Shown: in pieces, positions 7,762-17,367 of the stretch
How positions within the stretch are numbered: the stretch's first letter is position 1
Layout of the letters: every line of letters begins with the position of its first letter
Assembly (NCBI GenBank): GCA_945876565.1
Contig: CAMCOS010000007.1
Span: 1-64,000, forward strand
Direction: 5' to 3'
Origin: Lautropia mirabilis
GTDB lineage: Bacteria; Pseudomonadota; Gammaproteobacteria; Burkholderiales; Burkholderiaceae_B
DNA length: 64,000 nt
The notes under the pieces: model-generated
The model's input: the letters and a program-made list of their open reading frames with translations, nothing else
What the model was told of the DNA's origin: nothing
Database searches by the model: none
Made by a program: the position numbers and the translations under genes

Positions 7762-8967
7762 ATGAAACTGCTGGAACCTTTTTTAGAGTGGCAAGACGAG
7801 ATCAAGGCGGTGCGGCGTGATATCCATGCCCACCCCGAGCTCGCCTATCAAGAGCAAAGAACCTCCGATTTGGTGGCCAAACTCCTGACCGACTGGGGCA
7901 TCCCGATTCACCGAGGCTTGGGTGGCACCGGTGTGGTGGGCACCATTGAAGGCGCTCGGGCGCATGACAAAGCCAATGCCATTGGCCTCAGAGCCGACAT
8001 GGACGCCCTGCCGATGCAGGAGCTCAACACCTTTGATCATGCCAGCCAGCATCCGGGAACCATGCACGGCTGCGGTCACGATGGCCACACCGCCATGTTG
8101 CTGAACGCCGCGCGCTACCTGTCACAACACCGCGATTTCGCGGGTACGGTGTACCTGGTATTTCAGCCCGCTGAAGAGGGCGCCGGTGGCGCCAAGCGCA
8201 TGATTGAAGATGGCCTGTTTGAAAAATTCCCCATGAAAGCCGTCTTTGGCATGCACAACTGGCCTGGGCTGGCGACCGGAACATTTGGCGTCACACCCGG
8301 CCCCATCATGGCATCAAGCAACGAGTTTGTGATCGATATCATCGGCAAGGGCGCTCACGGCGGCATGCCGCATTTGGGAAACGACCCTATCATGGCGGGT
8401 GTCAATGTCGCTCAGACGCTACAAACCATTGTGAGCCGCAACTGTCACCCGCTCGAGGCGGGTGTGGTTAGCGTCACCCAGTTTCACGCCGGCAGCGCCA
8501 TGAACGTAATCCCCACGGACGCCAAACTACTTGGCACAGTGCGCGCCTTTACCAACGAGACACTGGACCTGATTGAGCGACGCATGGGCGAGATTGTTGA
8601 GCACACCTGCCGCGCAATGAATTGCGAGGGCAAGCTGACTTTCAAGCGCAACTACCCGCCCACCATCAACAGCGAGCCTGAGACCGCGTTTTGTGTCGAC
8701 GTCATGCGCGAAATCGTCGGGCAAGACAATGTCAACGCACGCGTGGTACCCACCATGGGTGCCGAGGACTTTGCTTATATGCTTGAGAAAGTGCCCGGGT
8801 GCTACCTGTGGATTGGCAACGGCATGGGTGACCATCGCGATGCCGGCCACGGTTTGGGCCCCTGCATGCTGCACAACGGCTCGTACGACTTTAACGACGA
8901 GTTGCTGCCGCTTGGCGGCACACTTTGGGCCAAGATCGTTGAACGCTGGTTCGAGCGGCAGACTTAA
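7762..8967 (+). CDS. M20 family amidohydrolase (hippurate hydrolase-like)
   Basis: This 401-aa metallopeptidase-family amidohydrolase cleaves N-acyl amino acids such as hippurate. Metal ligands are visible in HGCGHDGHTAML (about residues 99-110), in EEGAGGAKRM (about 137-146) and in GMHNWPG; the DIHAHPELAYQE start is also typical. A dimerisation insert follows (about 185-300). The start at 7762 is chosen because AGCGGAG lies a suitable distance upstream; an in-frame ATG at 7714 would add 16 residues outside the family's usual start. It stands alone, divergent from the acyl-CoA ligase. The substrate is not decided by sequence. Confidence 0.88.
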   Translation: MKLLEPFLEWQDEIKAVRRDIHAHPELAYQEQRTSDLVAKLLTDWGIPIHRGLGGTGVVGTIEGARAHDKANAIGLRADMDALPMQELNTFDHASQHPGTMHGCGHDGHTAMLLNAARYLSQHRDFAGTVYLVFQPAEEGAGGAKRMIEDGLFEKFPMKAVFGMHNWPGLATGTFGVTPGPIMASSNEFVIDIIGKGAHGGMPHLGNDPIMAGVNVAQTLQTIVSRNCHPLEAGVVSVTQFHAGSAMNVIPTDAKLLGTVRAFTNETLDLIERRMGEIVEHTCRAMNCEGKLTFKRNYPPTINSEPETAFCVDVMREIVGQDNVNARVVPTMGAEDFAYMLEKVPGCYLWIGNGMGDHRDAGHGLGPCMLHNGSYDFNDELLPLGGTLWAKIVERWFERQT

Positions 8968-9009
8968 GATCAGCATCAAAACACACCACCAGCATCGGAA
9001 AACAACGGC

Positions 9010-10491
9010 ATGGCCCAAGCAAAACACGACGAGCACAATGAGCACGACGACCGGGTGGCTCGTCGACTCGACCCGGAAGATGCGCAACTGGCGCTCACGC
9101 GCGTGCAGGATCAGTTGCGCCGCCATGCCTTGGTCGAACATCTAGTGCACAAGCAAGGAGATGGCGACGAACGTGGTCCGCTGATCGAAAACCTGCTGCA
9201 TCGGCAGCACGAAAACGAGCTGCGCTCGCTGGTGAACTCACTGCACCCGGCCGACATCGCCTTTATTTTGGAGTCATTGCCCAAAGAAGACCGCCAGATG
9301 ATCTGGCAACTGGTGCGTGCGGAATTCGATGCCGACGTGCTGCTTGAAGTGGCTGACTGGGTTAGACAGTCACTGATCGAGACCATGGATCGGGCGGACT
9401 TGGTGGCCGCCACCGAGAACATGGATGCCGATGAGATTGCTGATCTCATCGCCAACCTGCCGCCCGAAGTGGTGGCAGAAGTCCAGAAAGGCCTGACACC
9501 CAAAGAACGTGCACAACTGATCGAGGCCATGGGGTACCCCGAAGACAGCGTGGGCGGCATCATGGACTTTGAAATGGTCCGGGTGCGTGATGACGTCACG
9601 CTTGAAGTCGTGTTGCGATACCTGCGCCGCCAGGAAGAACTGCCTGACCACACGGACCAGATATTTGTGGTGGACCGCACCGACAAGCTATTGGGCACCT
9701 TGTCGCTTTCCGCATTACTGGTGAGCGACCCAGAAGCCACGGTGCGCGATGTCATGAGCACGGACTATCTGACGCTAGACCCCATGGACGAGGACTCCGA
9801 AGCTGCACAAGCGTTCGAACGCTATGACCTGGTATCTGCACCCGTCATTGATCGCCGTGGCAGGCTGATCGGTCGAGTGACCATTGCCGATGTGGTGGAT
9901 GTGATCCGTGAGGACTCAGACGAGCAGGCGCTCTCACGCGCCGGGATGCAGGAAGAGGACATTTTTGCGCCGGTCATGCGCGGCATCCGAAACCGTGCAC
10001 CGTGGCTCTTTCTGAACCTATGCACAGCTGGCACCGCGGCCTTTGTGGCTTCGCGCTTTGAGGATACGGTCAGTCACATTGTTGTGTTGGCGTTTCTGAT
10101 GTCGATTGTTGCGGGCATTGGGGGCAACTCCGGCAACCAGACAATGACGTTGATCATTCGGGCTTTGGCGGTTGGTCGAGTCACCTCGCAAAACGCTTGG
10201 CAATTGATCAAACGCGAGATGGCCGTGACATTGATGGTGGGCACCATGGGCAGCGTGGCTGCTGGCGGTTTCGCCTGGTGGATTTCAGAGTCGGTACCCG
10301 TTGCATTGGTGATGATGGCTGCCATGATCTGCAACATGCTGGTGGGCGCCATGGTGGGTGTGCTGGTGCCCATGGTGCGCTCGCGTCTTGGTAAGGACCC
10401 TGCCATGGGATCCTCGGTGCTCTTGACGTTCGCAACCGATTCGCTGGGCTTTTTTATCTTTCTGGGCTTGGCGACCGTATTTTTGCTCTAA
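9010..10491 (+). CDS. mgtE: Magnesium transporter MgtE
   Basis: This 493-aa protein has the full MgtE layout. The cytosolic N domain is a right-handed superhelix (about residues 50-170) containing HPADIAFILESLP. A pair of CBS domains (about 180-305) contains VVDRTDKLLGTLSL and DRRGRLIGRVTIADVVDVI. Five membrane helices follow (about 325-493), including the GGNSGNQTMTLIIRALA segment typical of the pore. In studied relatives Mg2+ binding to the N and CBS domains closes the pore, giving feedback control. The ribosome binding site is weak. The stop lies 2 nt from the stop of the convergent permease gene. Confidence 0.95.
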   Translation: MAQAKHDEHNEHDDRVARRLDPEDAQLALTRVQDQLRRHALVEHLVHKQGDGDERGPLIENLLHRQHENELRSLVNSLHPADIAFILESLPKEDRQMIWQLVRAEFDADVLLEVADWVRQSLIETMDRADLVAATENMDADEIADLIANLPPEVVAEVQKGLTPKERAQLIEAMGYPEDSVGGIMDFEMVRVRDDVTLEVVLRYLRRQEELPDHTDQIFVVDRTDKLLGTLSLSALLVSDPEATVRDVMSTDYLTLDPMDEDSEAAQAFERYDLVSAPVIDRRGRLIGRVTIADVVDVIREDSDEQALSRAGMQEEDIFAPVMRGIRNRAPWLFLNLCTAGTAAFVASRFEDTVSHIVVLAFLMSIVAGIGGNSGNQTMTLIIRALAVGRVTSQNAWQLIKREMAVTLMVGTMGSVAAGGFAWWISESVPVALVMMAAMICNMLVGAMVGVLVPMVRSRLGKDPAMGSSVLLTFATDSLGFFIFLGLATVFLL

Positions 10492-10493
10492 GC

Positions 10494-11555
10494 CTAATCC
10501 GAGTAATCCGTTGTGCCTCGGGAAAGCCATGCCATCATCAGCGTGTAGGTGACCGCTAGCACCACCGGGCCCACAAAAATACCGATCAAGCCAAACGTCA
10601 GCAAACCACCGATCACGCCCAACAGCACCAAAAGCAAAGGCAAATCAGCACCTCGGCGTATCAGCCAGGGGCGTAAAAAGTTGTCCAGCATGATCACCAC
10701 GGTGCTGGTGACCGCCAAAAATATTGACCAGGCCATCGAGTCACCCTGCCAGAACATCCACACCACGGCCGGCACCAGCACCAGTGACGGTCCAACTTGA
10801 GCCACACAAAGCAACAACATCACCGCCCCCAGAAACCCAGCGTAGGGAATACCGGCAATGGCCAACACCAGGGTACCCAGTAGACTTTGCACCAGCGCTG
10901 TCACAAACACGCCCAGGGCCACACTGCGGATTGCCTGCCCAGTCAAGATCACGGCGGCTCGGCCACCCGCGCCACCGAGTCTCTCGCCCAGAAGGCGCAA
11001 TAGCTCAGCGCCCTGTTCGCCTTGCATGTACATGACGGCCGCAAGTGCCGCCATCAGAAAAAATGAAATCAACACCCCACCTAGGCCACCCACGTGGGCC
11101 AACGCCCATTGACCGGCTCCTGCCAAATGGGGTCCCACGTACTGTTGAAATAGCTCGCTCGTCCCATGCGAAGCAATGTCATTCCAAGCAGCGGCAACCC
11201 GATCGCCGATCATGGGCAAGCTCGCCACCCAATCAGGCGCATTCGGCACACCCTGCGCGATGATCTGACGCACCCAGGCAGAGACCGCTGCACTATGGTC
11301 GATGACAGCGGTGATTGCCAGCCACAGCGGCATGATGAGCAGCAACACAATAGCCAAAGTCATCACCAACGTGGCCAACACCCGGCTACCACCCAAGACA
11401 CGCTGCAACCCGATGAGCATCGGCCAAGTCGCCACCACAATCATGGCAGCCCAAACACCGCCGGCCATGAAGGGCAACAGCACCCAGCCCGAGAGAAGAA
11501 CCAAGCCAGCGACCACCGTCACCGACAGCACGTAACGCATAAAATCAATCTGCAT
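10494..11555 (-). CDS. AI-2E family transporter (PerM-like permease)
   Basis: This is a polytopic membrane protein of about 353 aa with the layout of the AI-2E/PerM family: two N-terminal helices, a long soluble loop (about residues 90-150), then several helices ending in a Gly-rich pair (GVIGGLLTFGLIGIFVGPVVLAV). Members export diverse small molecules or act in Na+/H+ exchange; no single substrate can be assigned. The start at ATG 11555 is preferred over a TTG 33 nt upstream. It converges almost end-to-end with mgtE. The family call is confident, the function is not. Confidence 0.85.
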   Translation of the reverse strand: MQIDFMRYVLSVTVVAGLVLLSGWVLLPFMAGGVWAAMIVVATWPMLIGLQRVLGGSRVLATLVMTLAIVLLLIMPLWLAITAVIDHSAAVSAWVRQIIAQGVPNAPDWVASLPMIGDRVAAAWNDIASHGTSELFQQYVGPHLAGAGQWALAHVGGLGGVLISFFLMAALAAVMYMQGEQGAELLRLLGERLGGAGGRAAVILTGQAIRSVALGVFVTALVQSLLGTLVLAIAGIPYAGFLGAVMLLLCVAQVGPSLVLVPAVVWMFWQGDSMAWSIFLAVTSTVVIMLDNFLRPWLIRRGADLPLLLVLLGVIGGLLTFGLIGIFVGPVVLAVTYTLMMAWLSRGTTDYSD

Positions 11556-11732
11556 GGATTCTCTGATGGCTTTGTTTGAAGACAGCAACGATAGTTACTT
11601 GCGCTCCATTTAAACATGTGGAAGAACATAGCGCAGCCAAACGATTGTCATGCATTAGTCACACAATTTAAATACCATTCCTTTCCACAAATGAACAAAA
11701 AATCATGCCTGCCAACTCGGAAGATTTCAGCC

Positions 11733-12656
11733 ATGCCAGATAAGCCAACACCCACTTACCGCGAGCGCCTCGAAGCAGACCGCATGGATAGCTTTGATGA
11801 AGAACTCGAAATGGAGCTTGACGACGAGCGGCTCGACAAGCTTTTATTGGCTGCGCCATCACAAGGCGAAGAATCGGAGCACGCCATCAACCGGCGGCTG
11901 TACTTCAGGGAGCTGTTTCGGCTTCAGGGCGAGCTCGTCAAACTGCAAGACTGGGTCGCCCACAAAAAGCTCAAAGTCGTGGTGTTGTTCGAAGGTCGTG
12001 ACGCCGCTGGCAAGGGCGGCTCGATCAAGCGCATCACCCAGCGCTTAAATCCGCGGGTTTGCCGCGTGGTCGCGTTGCCTGCGCCAAGCGAGCGAGAGAA
12101 AACCCAGTGGTACTTCCAGCGTTACGTTAGCCAGCTGCCAGCTGGCGGTGAAATGGTGCTGTTTGACCGCAGCTGGTACAACCGCGCTGGCGTTGAAACC
12201 GTGATGGGGTTTTGTACGCCAGACGAGCGCGAAGAGTTTTTTAGGACGGTACCTGAGTTTGAAAAAATGCTGGTTCGCTCCGGAATTATTCTAATTAAGT
12301 ACTGGTTCTCGATCACTGACGAAGAGCAGCACGCACGATTTACCATGCGCATCAAAGACCCATTAAAACAATGGAAACTTAGCCCCATGGACCTTGAGTC
12401 GCGCCGCCGTTGGGAGGACTACACCCGAGCCAAGGAAGAGATGCTCGAGCGCACCCATATTGCCGAAGCGCCTTGGTGGATTGTCGAGGGCAATGACAAA
12501 AAGCGTGCCCGCTTAAATTGCATTGCCCATCTGTTAGCGCAAGTGCCCTACGAGGAAATCGACCACCCTGAAGTGGTATTGCCTGAAAGGGTGCACAACC
12601 CGGACTACCACCGTCACCCGGTCCCGCGCGAAATGATCGTGCCAGACCGGTACTAG
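11733..12656 (+). CDS. ppk2: Polyphosphate kinase 2 family protein
   Basis: This 307-aa P-loop kinase moves phosphate between polyphosphate and nucleotides. The Walker A motif FEGRDAAGKGG lies near residues 86-96 and Walker B with its conserved Arg in LFDRSWYNRAGVE near 139-151; the lid region (RRRWEDYTRAKEEML) follows. The length fits single-domain PPK2 proteins. The start at 11733 begins with a sequence like family N-termini; the longer frame from 11616 adds unrelated residues. Whether it prefers GDP or ADP cannot be decided from this. It is a single-gene unit with an intrinsic terminator behind it. Confidence 0.92.
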   Translation: MPDKPTPTYRERLEADRMDSFDEELEMELDDERLDKLLLAAPSQGEESEHAINRRLYFRELFRLQGELVKLQDWVAHKKLKVVVLFEGRDAAGKGGSIKRITQRLNPRVCRVVALPAPSEREKTQWYFQRYVSQLPAGGEMVLFDRSWYNRAGVETVMGFCTPDEREEFFRTVPEFEKMLVRSGIILIKYWFSITDEEQHARFTMRIKDPLKQWKLSPMDLESRRRWEDYTRAKEEMLERTHIAEAPWWIVEGNDKKRARLNCIAHLLAQVPYEEIDHPEVVLPERVHNPDYHRHPVPREMIVPDRY

Positions 12657-12695
12657 GATTGCCAACCAGGCCATTGCAGCTATACCCGAAGTAAT

Positions 12696-12728
12696 CACAG
12701 CCCGCGCAAATGCGGGCTGTGCTGTTTT
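12696..12728 (+). terminator. Rho-independent terminator after ppk2
   Basis: A 10-bp perfect stem (CACAGCCCGC / GCGGGCTGTG, arms 12696-12705 and 12712-12721) with a 6-nt loop is followed by CTGTTTT. It lies 40 nt past the ppk2 stop and separates it from the acyl-CoA gene set. Confidence 0.8.
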
Positions 12729-12847
12729 AATAATTTACTAATCACCGCCCCTTAGGTGCCTGAAATTTTCCCTGCGCAGGTGTAAAGTGAATAGATAAAT
12801 CAGTCCCATCTAAAAGAACCAGACATCAGCCTGCGGAGACCCAAACC

Positions 12848-14530
12848 ATGTCAACGGTGCGCACCATACCGACCTTGCCTGCCAATCACATGTATGTTCG
12901 CGGTCTGGACCAAAACCCAGCCAACCATGTCGCGCTGTCGCCGATTTCGTTCATCGAGCGCGCTGCGCTGGTTTTCCCGGAAAAGCTGGCCATCGTGCAT
13001 GGTGAGTTTCGCCAGAACTGGTCTCAGACGTTTATGCGTTGCCGCCGCTTAGCGAGCGCCCTACAAAAAGCAGGCATCACCACGGGCGACACCGTGGCAG
13101 TGATGCTGCCCAACACCCCGCCCATGGTCGAAGCACACTTCGGCGTGCCCATGGCCGGGGCGGTCTTAAACAGCCTAAACACCCGGCTTGATGCAGCGAG
13201 CATTGCATTTATGCTGAACCACGGTGAAGCCAAGCTCGTGATTGTGGACAGCGAGTTTGCGAAAGTCATGCGCGAAGCACTCGAGATTTTGAAGAAAAGC
13301 CACGGCCGCGAGCCCATGGTGTTTGAAGCGCAAGACGAACCGTTTGTTGCGCCTGCTGCACTGAGCCCAACCACCTATGAAGACTTGGTGGCCTCGGGTG
13401 ACCCCGAGTTTGAGGTGGTGTTGCCAAGCGACGAATGGCAATCCATTTGCCTAAACTACACCTCGGGCACCACCGGTGACCCCAAGGGTGTGGTCTACAG
13501 TCACCGGGGCGCCGCCACCAACGCCATTTCCAACATTCTGGAATGGGACATGGGGCGCCACCCCATTTACCTGTGGACCTTGCCAATGTTTCACTGCAAT
13601 GGCTGGTGCTTCCCATGGACCGTGGCAGCGCGCGCGGGCGTGAACGTCTGCTTGCGCAAGGTCGATGCACAAGCGATATTTGATCTGATTCGTACCCATG
13701 GTGTGACGCACTACTGCGCGGCACCCATCGTGCACAGCTTGCTGATTAACGCACCCGATCAAATGAAGGCCGGCGTGCCATCCGGTGTCAAAGCCATGGT
13801 GGCGGGGGCTGCACCCCCGGCGGCCATGATCGAGGGCATGGAAAAGCTGGGCTTTGAACTCACCCACGTCTATGGTCTAACCGAGGTCTATGGGCCCGCT
13901 GCTGTGTGCGTCAAGCACGATGAGTGGGATAGTCTGGACATATCCGAGCGAGCACGACTGAATTCACGTCAAGGCGTGCGCTATCACTTGCAGGCTGATG
14001 TGCGCGTGCTCGACCCGCAAACCATGCAACCGGTGCCCTGGGACGGTCAGACCATGGGCGAGATCATGTTTCGCGGCAACATTGCGATGAAGGGTTACCT
14101 CAAAAACCCTAAAGCCACCGATGCCGCCTTCGCAGGCGGCTGGTTTCACTCCGGTGATTTGGCCGTGCAGTACCCGGATGGCTATGTCAAGATCAAGGAT
14201 CGCAGCAAAGACATCATCATCTCCGGTGGCGAGAACATCTCCTCGATTGAAGTGGAAGATATCCTGTACCGTCACCCGGCAGTGCTTGCAGCGGCGGTGG
14301 TGGCCATGCCCGACCCCAAGTGGGGTGAGACGCCATGTGCATTTATTGAACTCAAGCCCGACTCAACAGTCACTGATCAAGACATCGTGAAGTTTTGTAA
14401 GGAACACCTGGCCCACTTCAAAGTGCCCAGAGCCGTAATATTTGGTGAAGTCCCCAAAACATCAACCGGCAAAATCCAGAAGTTTGAACTGCGCAAGCAG
14501 GCAGGTTCGGCCAAAGCCATCGACAGTTAA
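12848..14530 (+). CDS. Acyl-CoA synthetase (AMP-forming, medium/short-chain type)
   Basis: This 560-aa ANL-superfamily ligase contains the phosphate loop NYTSGTTGDPKGVVYSHRG (about residues 202-220), THVYGLTEVYGPA (about 339-351), WFHSGDLAV and DRSKDIISGGENISSIEVE-like segments, and the catalytic Lys in KTSTGKIQK near the C-terminus. The opening (RTIPTLPANHMYVRG) is characteristic of a betaproteobacterial acyl-CoA synthetase group. It sits 46 bp before a crotonase gene and near an acyl-CoA dehydrogenase, so it probably activates the acid that the next genes process. A DmdB-like role in methylmercaptopropionate use is an alternative. CTGCGGAGA precedes the ATG. Confidence 0.88.
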   Translation: MSTVRTIPTLPANHMYVRGLDQNPANHVALSPISFIERAALVFPEKLAIVHGEFRQNWSQTFMRCRRLASALQKAGITTGDTVAVMLPNTPPMVEAHFGVPMAGAVLNSLNTRLDAASIAFMLNHGEAKLVIVDSEFAKVMREALEILKKSHGREPMVFEAQDEPFVAPAALSPTTYEDLVASGDPEFEVVLPSDEWQSICLNYTSGTTGDPKGVVYSHRGAATNAISNILEWDMGRHPIYLWTLPMFHCNGWCFPWTVAARAGVNVCLRKVDAQAIFDLIRTHGVTHYCAAPIVHSLLINAPDQMKAGVPSGVKAMVAGAAPPAAMIEGMEKLGFELTHVYGLTEVYGPAAVCVKHDEWDSLDISERARLNSRQGVRYHLQADVRVLDPQTMQPVPWDGQTMGEIMFRGNIAMKGYLKNPKATDAAFAGGWFHSGDLAVQYPDGYVKIKDRSKDIIISGGENISSIEVEDILYRHPAVLAAAVVAMPDPKWGETPCAFIELKPDSTVTDQDIVKFCKEHLAHFKVPRAVIFGEVPKTSTGKIQKFELRKQAGSAKAIDS

Positions 14531-14576
14531 AACCAGACAGTTAACACCACATAACAACCAGTATGAGGAGACGAGC

Positions 14577-15353
14577 ATGAATGAGCTGCTGGTCAGACAA
14601 ACCATCAAACCCGGGTTAGTGCGCCTGACGTTAAACCGCCCGGACGCATTTAACGCCCTGTCTGAGTCGATGCTGGGCGCACTAAAGACTGAACTCGATG
14701 TGCTTGCCCAGGATGATGATGTCAAGGTTGTTATCCTGGCTGGTGCTGGCAAGGCGTTTTGTGCAGGGCACGACTTAAAGGAAATGCGCGCAGCCCCGTC
14801 CCACGACTACTACGAAGGGCTCTTTAAGCAATGCAGCGACGTGATGCTCGGCATTCAACGTCTACCGCAGGTGGTCATTGCGCAAATTGAAGGCGTGGCC
14901 ACCGCCGCGGGTTGCCAGTTGGTTGCCATGTGTGACTTGGCCGTGGCAGCGGACACGGCCAAGTTTGCCGTCTCAGGCGTGAACCTTGGCTTGTTTTGCT
15001 CAACACCCTCGGTGGCACTGTCACGCAACATTGGCCGCAAAGAAGCGATGTATATGCTGGTGACCGGTGAATTTATCAGCGCCCAACAGGCATGCGACTG
15101 GGGGCTGGTTAATGAGGTGGTCGCCAAAGATGCGGTGGCGCAAGCCACCGAAACCCTCGCCAACCAAATCCTGAAGAAACCAGCTCCGGCGCTGCGCTTG
15201 GGCAAGCGGCTTTTTTATGAGCAGGTTGAAACCGACATCGCACGTGCCTATGAGTTAGCAGGCCAAACCATGGCTTGCAACATGATGGATGAAACCGCAC
15301 TCGAAGGGGTACAGGCGTTTATCGACAAGCGCGCGGCGAACTGGCAGCAGTGA
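14577..15353 (+). CDS. Enoyl-CoA hydratase/isomerase family protein, ECHDC3-like, lacking both catalytic Glu
   Basis: This 258-aa crotonase-fold protein has a normal oxyanion-hole region (AGKAFCAGHDLKEMR, about residues 57-71). At the two positions where classical hydratases have catalytic glutamates it has Gln114 (GCQL in place of GCEL) and Gly134 (AVSGVNLG in place of AxPExxLG). The motif NLGLFCSTPSVAL resembles the ECHDC3 group, whose chemistry is poorly known. The start at 14577 follows AGGAG; the longer reading from 14442 overlaps the ligase and is rejected. It lies between the acyl-CoA ligase and the dehydrogenase, so an acyl-CoA substrate is likely, but plain hydration is doubtful. Confidence 0.85.
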   Translation: MNELLVRQTIKPGLVRLTLNRPDAFNALSESMLGALKTELDVLAQDDDVKVVILAGAGKAFCAGHDLKEMRAAPSHDYYEGLFKQCSDVMLGIQRLPQVVIAQIEGVATAAGCQLVAMCDLAVAADTAKFAVSGVNLGLFCSTPSVALSRNIGRKEAMYMLVTGEFISAQQACDWGLVNEVVAKDAVAQATETLANQILKKPAPALRLGKRLFYEQVETDIARAYELAGQTMACNMMDETALEGVQAFIDKRAANWQQ

Positions 15354-15486
15354 ACAAATTGTCAAGCGATTATGTAGCGATTGGCAAACGATTATGTGAC
15401 TTGCTGCACCACGGAAATAGATTCTTTGCGAATTCAAAGCTTTTTTGACTTCAAACCAGCGAATTGGCTGAACGAGGAACTGAATC

Positions 15487-17274
15487 ATGGCTGTTCAATA
15501 CCAAGCGCCCACTGACGACATGGCATTTGTCATTCGGCATATTGTTGACTCACAAAAAATCAGCCAGTTGCCTGGCTTTGAAGAGTTTTCTGATGACGTT
15601 ATCGATGCCGTGCTCGAAGAAGCCGGCAAGTTCAGTTCGGGTGTTGTCTCGCCTCTGAATACGGTCAGCGATGAGCACGCTGCCAAATTGTCGGGGCATG
15701 TGGTCAGCACCACGCCAGGCTTTATAGAGGCCTACCAGCAATACATCGAGGCCGGCTGGAATGGCTTGGCATGTAGCCAGGACTATGGCGGGCAAGGCTT
15801 GCCTGAACTGTTGGCCACCGCGACCAATGAAATGCTGCACAGCGCCAGCATGTCATTTGGTTTGTGCCCGATGCTCACGGCTGGCGCCATTCACGCCATT
15901 GACCATCATGGCAGCGCCACACAAAAACAAACCTTCTTGCCCAAGCTCGTCTCTGGTCAATGGGCAGGCACCATGAATCTGACCGAGCCACAAGCGGGTT
16001 CGGATCTAGCTGCAGTTACCTCCAAAGCTGTGCCTCACGGCGATCATTACCTTGTCTCAGGCATCAAAATCTACATCACCTACGGCGAGCATGACCTGAC
16101 CGAGAACATCATCCACTTGGTCTTGGCTCGCCTGCCCGATGCGCCGGCCGGTGTGAAAGGCATTTCGCTTTTTATCGTGCCAAAGTTCCTGGTCAACGAC
16201 GACGGCTCGCTCGGTGCGCGCAACGATGTGAGATGCATTTCGCTCGAACACAAGCTTGGCATACACGGCAGCCCAACCGCCGTGATGAGCTACGGCGAAG
16301 ACGGCGGCGCTGTGGGTTATTTGGTTGGCAAGCCCAATGAGGGCCTTGCCTACATGTTCACCATGATGAACCACGCCCGCTTAAACGTCGGCTTGCAAGG
16401 TGTGGCGATTGCCGAACGTGCTTTGCAACAAGCGATTTGGTACGCCCATGACCGGGTGCAAGGTAAAACCTTGATTCCCGGTGATCAAGGCCAGGCGAGT
16501 GCACCGATTGCCTATCACCCAGATGTGCGCCGCATGCTCGCCAGTATGCAATGTCGCGTGCAAGCGATGCGTGCCTTGGCCTATGAAGCTGCCGCCCACA
16601 TGGACATCGCCGCTGCCAGCGATGATGCGCAGACAGCCACTGCCGCGCAGACGCGGGTCGATGTGTTGATCCCAGTGGTTAAAGGTTGGTGCACCGAGCA
16701 GTCGCAAGACATTGCTTCACTTGGCATTCAAGTGCATGGCGGCATGGGCTATGTCGAGGAGACCGGCGCCGCTCAGCACCTGCGCGATGCCCGCATCACC
16801 ACCATCTACGAAGGGACCACGGCGATTCAAGCCAACGACTTGATCGGCAGAAAAATTTTGCGTGACAACGGGGCCGCAGTGATCGCCGTCATCGACGAGG
16901 TACAAAACACTGGCGTCAAGCTCGGTAGTTTGCCAGACCAAGCGCTCGCGCGACTCGGACAACAGCTGCAACAAGGTGCGCAAACCCTACGAAACAGCGT
17001 CGATTGGGTTCTGGCGCATGGCAAGACCGATGCTGCCGCGGTGTACTTCGGTTCCGTGCCGATGCTCATGCTTGCGGGTGACGTCTTTGGTGGCTGGATG
17101 ATGGCGCGTGCCGCAATCGCTGGCCTAAAACCAGCGTTGGCCAATGATCCCCTGGCCATCAAAAAGCGTGAGGCTGCATTGCTGTACGGCGATCTGGTCT
17201 TGATGCCGGGCTTGGGTCGTGCCCATCAAGTGACTGCCGGACAGACTGCAGTCAAGCATGCTTTGGCGATTTAG
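15487..17274 (+). CDS. Acyl-CoA dehydrogenase (DmdC-like, long form)
   Basis: This 595-aa FAD enzyme is of the long subgroup that includes 3-methylmercaptopropionyl-CoA dehydrogenase (DmdC). Visible parts are an N-terminal helical domain, the FAD/substrate strand with MNLTEPQAGSDLAAV (about residues 161-175), the central helical domain with QVHGGMGYVEETGAAQHLRDARI and YEGTTAIQANDLIGRK (about 410-455), and an extra C-terminal domain typical of this subgroup. It removes two hydrogens from an acyl-CoA and passes electrons to ETF. It follows the ligase and crotonase genes after a 133-bp gap and precedes a Liv transporter. Substrate specificity is not determinable. Confidence 0.9.
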   Translation: MAVQYQAPTDDMAFVIRHIVDSQKISQLPGFEEFSDDVIDAVLEEAGKFSSGVVSPLNTVSDEHAAKLSGHVVSTTPGFIEAYQQYIEAGWNGLACSQDYGGQGLPELLATATNEMLHSASMSFGLCPMLTAGAIHAIDHHGSATQKQTFLPKLVSGQWAGTMNLTEPQAGSDLAAVTSKAVPHGDHYLVSGIKIYITYGEHDLTENIIHLVLARLPDAPAGVKGISLFIVPKFLVNDDGSLGARNDVRCISLEHKLGIHGSPTAVMSYGEDGGAVGYLVGKPNEGLAYMFTMMNHARLNVGLQGVAIAERALQQAIWYAHDRVQGKTLIPGDQGQASAPIAYHPDVRRMLASMQCRVQAMRALAYEAAAHMDIAAASDDAQTATAAQTRVDVLIPVVKGWCTEQSQDIASLGIQVHGGMGYVEETGAAQHLRDARITTIYEGTTAIQANDLIGRKILRDNGAAVIAVIDEVQNTGVKLGSLPDQALARLGQQLQQGAQTLRNSVDWVLAHGKTDAAAVYFGSVPMLMLAGDVFGGWMMARAAIAGLKPALANDPLAIKKREAALLYGDLVLMPGLGRAHQVTAGQTAVKHALAI

Positions 17275-17367
17275 CCTACTAGACGTAAGGCAATGGCCAT
17301 CACTAAGGGAAAGTCCTCACACAGCGGGGCACACGGATAACCTTCCACTCAGGTATAAATCTTATGT

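Noticed and set aside
8527-9141. 204-codon minus-strand frame across the end of the M20 gene and the start of mgtE
   Set aside because: It runs antisense to two well-supported genes and has no family features or start signal.
10549-11579. Several plus-strand open frames opposite the AI-2E family gene
   Set aside because: They are His/Pro/Thr-rich antisense shadows of a membrane protein gene and match no family.
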